Source of the DNA: Bacillus sp. ISL-51
GTDB lineage: Bacteria > Bacillota > Bacilli > Bacillales > Bacillaceae
Assembly: GCF_018613535.1 (NCBI RefSeq)
Contig: NZ_JAGGQB010000003.1
Coordinates: forward strand, 342,959-406,958
DNA length: 64,000 nucleotides
Direction: 5' to 3'
In this document: piece after piece, positions 58,819-64,000 of the stretch
Layout of the letters: the number at the start of each line of letters is the position of its first letter
How positions within the stretch are numbered: the first letter of the stretch is position 1
Notes under the pieces: generated by a model
What the model saw: the letters and a program-made list of their open reading frames with translations, nothing else
Told to the model about the DNA's origin: nothing
The model's database searches: none
Position numbers and translations under genes: made by a program

Positions 58819-60213
58819 CTACATTGCAATGGCAGACGGACCCGCGCCGACCGGGATTACGGTTACAGCTGTATAGTCACTCGTACGATACACGGTCACC
58901 GTATTGGCATAAAGCTGGGCCGCATAGATATAATCATTGTCCGGCGTTACTGTCAGATCAACAGCTCCCGGCAGTGACACGTTTTCAATAATTCTTTGCC
59001 TTGCTGTATCGACAACAGTCAAATTGTCAGTAAGAAACGGATCGAAATATGGCTCCAGAAAATAAGCGCGGGTGCTGTCAGGAGAAAATACGATTGCATT
59101 CAGAATTTCAAAAAAACGGTTAAAGTCAGAACCCCTGCTGAACGTTGATAAATCAATTTCAGTTACACCTTTCGGAAATAATTCACCATTCATCACATAA
59201 GCAAAATCTCCGGCAAACGGGGTTTCAATCAAACTCGGATATTCAAACGTGTCGATCATTCTGTCGGTCAGCTGGCCGGTATTCACATCATATTTATCTA
59301 CTGACCAGGAACCCGGGTTAGTCGTATAGGCGAACTGTCCGTTAGGATCAAGCGCAAAATCCTCACCGCCCGGTACCGGTATCACATTGGTAATAGATTG
59401 AGAGGCAATGTTAATCATATAGATGGAACCGGAGGCCAGAATATATGCAGACCCGCCGGTTGATTCAAATTGAATTTTTCTGGGCGCGCCCCCGAGCGTT
59501 ATGGTATGTGTAACAGTCAATGTTTCATTATCAATGACAGAGACAAAGTTGGTATTCCCATGAAGGACATACGTATACGCTTTATCACGTGTGACGCCCA
59601 AACCAGTCGGAACATCAGAGAAAGAAATGGTTTTCACAACGGCATTTAATGCCGCATCAATCACAGAAACCGTTCTGTCGTTACGATTAGCAGTAAACAC
59701 GTATGATCGGGGCTCCGGTTTCGGGGCAAAAATAATCGTTCCGGTTACCGTCAGCGGACTTCCGTAAAAAGGCGGCACAACCAATATATCTTCTATTGTG
59801 ATGCGGCTGAAGTCAGGACAATCATCAGACTGAGCGGAATAATAAACGATTTGATCGATGGCTTCTGTATGAATAACGGTAATAGCTCCATTCCCTTGTC
59901 CATATTGATTACGCACGGGAGATACACTGACAAGAAGCGTAACCGTTCCTTGCAGCCGCACCGCATAATTCATGCTAATATCCTCAGGCGCCGGCCCGGT
60001 CCAAGTTAAGCAAGGTTCACTGACACAGGAAAGATTGTCCGAGTTCCAAGTGACAGCCCCGACAGCTTCAGCAGAATCAACGACAAACCCCTCCGGAACC
60101 TCAAACGGCACTTGAAACACCGCTTCACGGCTGACTTCTTCATCACAAAAACATAAACAATCCTCTTGTGACATTTCTGCTTTTTCTTTAAAAGAAAGCT
60201 CGTTCTTTTTCAT
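58819..60213 (-). CDS. YVTN-type beta-propeller protein with Cys-rich N-terminal domain (copy 2)
   Basis: 464 aa, no signal peptide or membrane helix. Residues 1-170: a domain opening MKKNELSFKEK, then CLCFC at about 20-24, a Cys pair (SCVSEPCL) and a conserved [17 protein letters not shown] core. Residues about 175-464 hold YVTN-like blades (repeats of SVIDxxxNxVVKTI, YTYVLHGN and similar). Same design as the gene upstream, from which it is separated by 59 bases. Function unknown; the family could be a spore or surface structural protein, but I see no direct evidence. ATG 60213 with AGGAAGTGAAGGT. Confidence 0.82.
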   Translation of the reverse strand: MKKNELSFKEKAEMSQEDCLCFCDEEVSREAVFQVPFEVPEGFVVDSAEAVGAVTWNSDNLSCVSEPCLTWTGPAPEDISMNYAVRLQGTVTLLVSVSPVRNQYGQGNGAITVIHTEAIDQIVYYSAQSDDCPDFSRITIEDILVVPPFYGSPLTVTGTIIFAPKPEPRSYVFTANRNDRTVSVIDAALNAVVKTISFSDVPTGLGVTRDKAYTYVLHGNTNFVSVIDNETLTVTHTITLGGAPRKIQFESTGGSAYILASGSIYMINIASQSITNVIPVPGGEDFALDPNGQFAYTTNPGSWSVDKYDVNTGQLTDRMIDTFEYPSLIETPFAGDFAYVMNGELFPKGVTEIDLSTFSRGSDFNRFFEILNAIVFSPDSTRAYFLEPYFDPFLTDNLTVVDTARQRIIENVSLPGAVDLTVTPDNDYIYAAQLYANTVTVYRTSDYTAVTVIPVGAGPSAIAM

Positions 60214-60272
60214 ACCTTCACTTCCTTTTCAGAAATCACTGCTTATACAATTCAAAAAGGGAAAACCCTAAG

Positions 60273-61646
60273 TCAAATCGCGATTTCATTCGGTGAAACG
60301 CCAAGTGAAATAACAGCTGCCACAGAGTAATCTTCAGTGTGATACACCGTAATGGTTTGTTCAGTCCAATGAGTCGTATACAAATATTGGCCATTCGGGA
60401 TAAACGCAAGGTCACTCACAACAGCCGGTTCAGATAAATGGCCTAAAACAGCTGCACCATTAGGGCTTACAGCATATACATTATGAGAGAAATCATCGAA
60501 TAAATACACCTCTGAGCCGCCCGTGAATAGTCGATATTCCCCTTCATACTCCAATTCTATTGTCGTGACAATAGTAAATGTGTCTAAGTCAATGATGCTT
60601 ATATAATTGAAAAAGAATTCTTGTTCTAATACATAGGCATATCGCTCCGGCGAATCGATTTCTATAGAGCGCAGGATCAGATCCCTCGGTATTGTTCCTG
60701 TGACATCCCCGGTATTTAAATCGATTCTGACAACCGAGGCACTGGAGACATCAATCACATAGGCATATAATCCATTGGGATCAACCGCCAAGCTGGCGGG
60801 ATTGCCTTCGATAACTATTGACCTTTCAACGGTCAGCGTGCTGAGACGAACCACAAAAATGGAGGTGCCGGCGAGCACATAAGCAAATTCATGTTCAGGC
60901 AAAAATGCAATTGATTCCGGCTGCTGATCAAGCAGGACAGACGCGGTAACGATCAATGTCCTGTTATCAATCACGGAAATCATATTGTGATCATAATGCA
61001 ATACAAACGTGTACGCTTTATCTGGCGTGACCTCTATTCCATAAGGCTGATAAGGAAGAGAAATCTTTGTCACGACTGTATGGGTATTGGTATCAATGAC
61101 AGAAACGGACTGATCATTTGAATTCGATGTAAAAGCGTAAACCGGCTCAGGGTCAGGTACAAGTACGATCGTTCCCGTTACGCTTAAAGGGCTCCCGTAA
61201 AACGGCGGAACGACTGCGATATTTTTTATGGTCACTTGGCTCAGATCCGGGCAATCATCAGCCTTCTCCGTATAATAAACGACCTGATCGATATCCGTTG
61301 CGTGAAGTACAGAAACAGCCCCGTTCCCTTGTCCATATTGATTACGTACAGGAGATACACTGACAAGGAGTGTGATTGTTCCTTGCAGCCGAACCGCATA
61401 GATGACTCCGATATCATTACGTGACGGGTCTGTTTGGATCAAGCAAGGTTCAAGAACACAGGAGAGGTGGTCAGGATTCCAAACAACCGCCGCCTCAGCT
61501 TCAGCGGGCGCAACGGCAAACCCCTCCGGAATTTCAACCGGCACTCGAAACGGCGCTTCACGGTTGATTTCTTCTTCACAAAAGCACAAACAATTCTCCA
61601 GCTGTCCGTCGGTCTTCTCTTTAAAGGCAAGCTCATTCTCTTTCAT
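60273..61646 (-). CDS. YVTN-type beta-propeller protein with Cys-rich N-terminal domain (copy 1)
   Basis: 457 aa from ATG 61646 ([15 protein letters not shown]), eight bases after AGGAAG; GTG 61655 overlaps the ribosome site. Same layout as its paralogue: CLCFC near the start, CVLEPCL, the [15 protein letters not shown] core, VPPFYGSPL, then a propeller from about residue 170. The N-terminal domain is better conserved between the copies than the propeller. First gene of the pair; no clear promoter is visible upstream. Confidence 0.82.
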   Translation of the reverse strand: MKENELAFKEKTDGQLENCLCFCEEEINREAPFRVPVEIPEGFAVAPAEAEAAVVWNPDHLSCVLEPCLIQTDPSRNDIGVIYAVRLQGTITLLVSVSPVRNQYGQGNGAVSVLHATDIDQVVYYTEKADDCPDLSQVTIKNIAVVPPFYGSPLSVTGTIVLVPDPEPVYAFTSNSNDQSVSVIDTNTHTVVTKISLPYQPYGIEVTPDKAYTFVLHYDHNMISVIDNRTLIVTASVLLDQQPESIAFLPEHEFAYVLAGTSIFVVRLSTLTVERSIVIEGNPASLAVDPNGLYAYVIDVSSASVVRIDLNTGDVTGTIPRDLILRSIEIDSPERYAYVLEQEFFFNYISIIDLDTFTIVTTIELEYEGEYRLFTGGSEVYLFDDFSHNVYAVSPNGAAVLGHLSEPAVVSDLAFIPNGQYLYTTHWTEQTITVYHTEDYSVAAVISLGVSPNEIAI

Positions 61647-61883
61647 TTGCTTCACTTCCTTCTGAAGACGTAACTGCCATGCTATGCGGCAGTAATAAAT
61701 AGATTACGGTGTCTCCGGGAAATTGCTTGTACAGTTGAAGGAGGATAAAAGTTTGTTTTACAGAACGGATGGCGGGCTGATTCGGTCTGACGAAAAAAGA
61801 TTGCGGTATTTTTGCGCTTTCCTTCCGAATGAAAATGATAAAATATGTCATATACATAACATGGAAGGGAGGGATTCGGAAAA
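61647..61883. other. Divergent spacer between the propeller pair and rap
   Basis: No gene. On the plus strand it contains TTGCGG (61801-61806) followed by TTTGCGC, a partial ComA-type box, and TAAAAT at 61839-61844 as a possible -10 for rap. TGACGAA at 61788-61794 matches a Spo0A box. The minus-strand CATAGCATG close to the propeller genes resembles a SigK -10 but its -35 does not fit. Confidence 0.5.
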
Positions 61884-63029
61884 GTGGCGAGTGTTTTATC
61901 GTCTTCAGCGGTTGGAGAAAAAATCAACGAATGGTACATGTACATCCGAAGGTTCAGCATCCCGGACGCCGAGTACTTGCGAAGAGAGATCAAAGAAGAA
62001 CTTGAACGCATAGAAGATGACCAGGACCTTCACCTGTACTATTCTCTCATGGAATTCCGCCACAACCTGATGCTCGAATACCTCGAACCGCTGGAATCAC
62101 AGCGGATTGAAGAACAGCCGAGACTATCGGATTTGCTTGCGGATATTGATAAGAAGCAGGCCCGGCTGACTGGACGGCTTGATTATTATTTTAATTTTTT
62201 CCGGGGGATGTATGAGTTAGATCAGAGGGAATATTTGTCAGCTATAAAGTTTTTTAAAAAGGCTGAGACGAAACTCTCATTTATAAAGGATACTATTGAT
62301 AAAGCAGAGTACTTTTTCAAGATGTCTGAAGTCTACTATTACTTGAAACAAACGTATGTTTCTACCGATTACGCAAGGCAGGCATATGAAATATATAAAG
62401 TTCAGTCGTCATACGATATCAGGCTCATTCAATGCCAATCCTTATTCGGAGCAAATTTCCTGGATTTAAAACAATATGATCGGGCGATTACTCACTTTCA
62501 AAAGGCTTTTTCTTTAGCAGAAACAGAAAAACAGCCTCAATTAATGGGCAGGACACTGTATAACATCGCACTTTGCAAACAAAGTCTGAACGACTATGAA
62601 GCAGCTATAACTTATGTTGAAAAAGCCATTGATGTTTTTGAGAGTGCTAAAATGACCCCTTCTCTGCCCCAAGCATATTTTTTAATTACACAGATTCATT
62701 ATAAATTAGAAAGATACGACAAAGCTCTCGAGTATCATAAAAAAGGTGTTATCCGTTCCGAAGAGTCAGCAGATTCAGTTTATTTACACGAGTTCGAATT
62801 TTTGAAATCCTTGTATATAAACGGACCTGATGAGGATGCAATGAAACGGAGTTTTGACTTTTTAGAAAGTAAGATGATGTATGCAGATATAGAAGATTTT
62901 GCTCTTGATGCAGCCAAATATTATCACAAACTTGAAGATTACAAAAAAGCTTCAACATACTTTTTAAAGGTTGAAGAAGCAAGACAGCATATTCAAGGGG
63001 GGGTAACTTTTTATGAAGCTGAAGTATAA
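61884..63029 (+). CDS. Rap-family response regulator phosphatase, RapF-like
   Basis: 381 aa, the usual Rap length. N-terminal three-helix bundle (residues about 1-70, SVGEKINEWYMYIRRFSIPDAEYL) and then six to seven TPR repeats (ALCKQSLNDYEAAITYVEKAI, AYFLITQIHYKLERYDKALEY and others). The sequence is closest in my memory to RapF, which binds the ComA DNA-binding domain. The key Gln of Spo0F-phosphatases was not checked. GTG 61884 with GGGAGGG ten bases upstream. A phr gene overlaps its 3' end. Confidence 0.93.
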   Translation: MASVLSSSAVGEKINEWYMYIRRFSIPDAEYLRREIKEELERIEDDQDLHLYYSLMEFRHNLMLEYLEPLESQRIEEQPRLSDLLADIDKKQARLTGRLDYYFNFFRGMYELDQREYLSAIKFFKKAETKLSFIKDTIDKAEYFFKMSEVYYYLKQTYVSTDYARQAYEIYKVQSSYDIRLIQCQSLFGANFLDLKQYDRAITHFQKAFSLAETEKQPQLMGRTLYNIALCKQSLNDYEAAITYVEKAIDVFESAKMTPSLPQAYFLITQIHYKLERYDKALEYHKKGVIRSEESADSVYLHEFEFLKSLYINGPDEDAMKRSFDFLESKMMYADIEDFALDAAKYYHKLEDYKKASTYFLKVEEARQHIQGGVTFYEAEV

Positions 63030-63132
63030 GGTCTTACTCACTTGCTTAGCTGTAACCTCGGTTTTTATAACAGCAGATATGACAAATACACCTTCACACC
63101 AATTCGAAGTAGCACAAAGAGCTATGATTTAA
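63013..63132 (+). CDS. Phr pheromone precursor, C-terminal QRAMI
   Basis: 39 codons, overlapping the rap end by 17 bases. The ribosome site AAGGGGGG is just upstream of ATG 63013. Translation: MKLKYKVLLTCLAVTSVFITADM, a signal peptide, then TNTPSHQFEVAQRAMI. The last five residues are QRAMI; PhrF of B. subtilis ends QRGMI, so the mature pentapeptide differs at one residue. It would be exported, cut and re-imported by Opp to inhibit its Rap. Confidence 0.88.
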   Translation: MKLKYKVLLTCLAVTSVFITADMTNTPSHQFEVAQRAMI

Positions 63133-63144
63133 ATAATTATTACT

Positions 63145-63182
63145 TTTAGGCTTGCAGGGTTATACTGCAAGCCTTTGTTTTA
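63145..63182 (+). terminator. Terminator of rap-phr
   Basis: AGGCTTGCAG/CTGCAAGCCT stem (63148-63157, 63165-63174), then TTGTTTTAT. Confidence 0.85.
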
Positions 63183-63251
63183 TAAACAACTTAATCATCA
63201 AATTTGCAAAAACAAAAACTATACCCTAAAATTCAAATATGTAAAAAGTAT

Positions 63252-63280
63252 TTGACATATATACATATGTTATTTAAAAT
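63252..63280 (+). promoter_or_regulatory. SigA promoter and operator dyad of the XRE operon
   Basis: TTGACA (63252-63257) and TAAAAT (63275-63280), 17 bases apart. The perfect dyad ACATAT-ATAC-ATATGT (63255-63270) overlaps the -35 and spacer and is a good candidate for self-repression by the XRE protein. Confidence 0.65.
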
Positions 63281-63339
63281 AAATATATATAAATTTGAAA
63301 ATTTAAAATAAAACCAAAAATACTTTAAGGAGGGTTTTA

Positions 63340-63543
63340 GTGGATAACAATATAAAAAAATTTAGAACAGCAGCTAATATTTCACAAAATGATCTGGCTA
63401 AGCTCTGCAATGTTACCAGGCAAACCATCAATGCAATTGAGAATAATAAATATGACCCGACTTTAAGTCTGGCTTTTTCTATAGCTCACGCATTAAATAT
63501 GGGAATAGACAAAGTTTTCAACTATACTGTCAAAAAAAATTAA
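63340..63543 (+). CDS. XRE/Cro-type small HTH regulator
   Basis: 67 aa, GTG start at 63340 after AAGGAGGG. The whole protein is one HTH: FRTAANISQNDLAKLCNVTRQTINAIENNKYDPTLSLAFSIAHAL. Basic. Likely represses its own operon through the upstream dyad. Codon use is AT-rich, unlike the genes to the left. Confidence 0.88.
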   Translation: MDNNIKKFRTAANISQNDLAKLCNVTRQTINAIENNKYDPTLSLAFSIAHALNMGIDKVFNYTVKKN

Positions 63544-63556
63544 GGGAGCGGTTCTT

Positions 63557-63760
63557 ATGAAAAAAATGGATGAGATGCAAAAACACCAATCGGGCATAGC
63601 CGCCAGAATAGCATTTAGTTTTTATACTATCGCTTTACTGATATGGTCATTAATAGATTATTTTAAAAACGGAAATACAGGGTGGCAATTTCCAATACTA
63701 TTGATAGGCTGCGCGCTCTATTTATGGATTCAAGTTTATCATAATCGAAAAACAAGGTAA
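63557..63760 (+). CDS. Small two-helix membrane protein
   Basis: 67 aa, ATG 63557 after AAGGGAGCGG. Helices at about residues 15-34 and 43-59; basic tail YHNRKTR. 13 bases after the regulator. Not recognised. Small membrane partners of XRE regulators are common in Bacillus; the role is unknown. Confidence 0.75.
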   Translation: MKKMDEMQKHQSGIAARIAFSFYTIALLIWSLIDYFKNGNTGWQFPILLIGCALYLWIQVYHNRKTR

Positions 63761-63793
63761 CAATTCCAATAAACTTCCGGAGGATTATCAGCC

Positions 63794-63979
63794 ATGTATG
63801 AATATAAGTTCATAAAAGTAGAAGTAAACCGATGGAAAGGAAAGCCTAAAGAAGATTATAAAGAAATTATTGAAAAGTATTCGCAGCAAGGATGGAAACT
63901 AGTTCAAATATTTGCTCCTGCTATTTCAGGTTATGGGGCAGCCGATTATTTTGATATTATTCTTGAAAAAAAAGTATAA
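63794..63979 (+). CDS. DUF4177 protein
   Basis: 61 aa complete, ATG 63794 after CCGGAGGATTATCAGCC. Matches the DUF4177 pattern (YEYKFIKVEV, then GWKLVQIFAP and FDIILEKK). Third gene of the AT-rich operon; may continue past the window. Confidence 0.8.
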   Translation: MYEYKFIKVEVNRWKGKPKEDYKEIIEKYSQQGWKLVQIFAPAISGYGAADYFDIILEKKV

Positions 63980-64000
63980 TATTTCAGTACAATGAAAGCC

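Noticed and set aside
58599..58991. Plus-strand 130-codon open frame over the 74-bp repeats
   Set aside because: The period is not a multiple of three, so the two copies are read in different frames, there is no good ribosome site, and it runs into the end of the propeller gene on the other strand.

Overview
The window is chromosomal DNA of a Bacillus from the B. subtilis species group. Gene order follows the ywm-ywl-ywk-ywj-ywi region of B. subtilis almost gene for gene (spoIID, murAA, atp operon, upp, glyA, ywlG-ywlA, prmC, prfA, racA, maeA, tdk, rpmE, rho, glpX, murAB, tal, fbaA, spo0F, pyrG, rpoE, fadF, clsB, uvsE, narGHJI, fnr, narK, argS). Protein sequences look near-identical to B. subtilis for conserved genes, but acdA is not beside rpoE, ywjB is not beside ywjA, and the right end differs. 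I infer the B. amyloliquefaciens/B. velezensis clade; this rests on memory, not on a search.

Layout. 1-5.0 kb (minus): two secreted VWA proteins (the first cut by the window edge), spoIID with a good SigE promoter, murAA, ywmB, ywzB; ywmA is on the plus strand. 5.7-12.6 kb (minus): complete F1Fo ATP synthase operon atpIBEFHAGDC with a strong SigA promoter and hairpins between atpE and atpF. 13.0-20 kb (minus): upp, glyA, ywlG, rpiB-like ywlF, arginine phosphatase ywlE, mntP-like ywlD, ywlC (tsaC/Sua5), ywlB, spoIIR. A cluster of DnaA boxes lies between ywlB and ywlC. 20-27.5 kb: ywlA, ywkF, prmC, prfA, a glyoxalase-like gene, racA, a permease, malic enzyme, tdk. 27.5-37.4 kb: rpmE, rho, glpX, murAB, tal, fbaA, spo0F (SigH promoter and 0A-like boxes), ywjG, pyrG with a CTP-type attenuator, rpoE.

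37.6-45.8 kb: fadF with a FadR-like operator, two cardiolipin synthase paralogues, uvsE, ywjC with a SigB promoter, and an ABC exporter. 45.9-58.5 kb: nitrate respiration block (narGHJI, arfM, ywiC, narK-fnr). Fnr-type palindromes sit before narG, narK and between arfM and ywiC; the narG and narK sites are centred about 41.5 bp upstream of the inferred start. argS and ywiB follow.

58.5-64 kb is the accessory part: a perfect 74-bp tandem duplication, two tandem paralogues joining a Cys-rich N-terminal domain to a YVTN-type beta-propeller, a RapF-like phosphatase with an overlapping 39-codon phr gene ending in QRAMI, and an AT-rich operon of an XRE regulator, a two-helix membrane protein and a DUF4177 protein. 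These are the least ordinary parts of the window. No tRNA, rRNA, CRISPR array, insertion sequence or prophage was seen.
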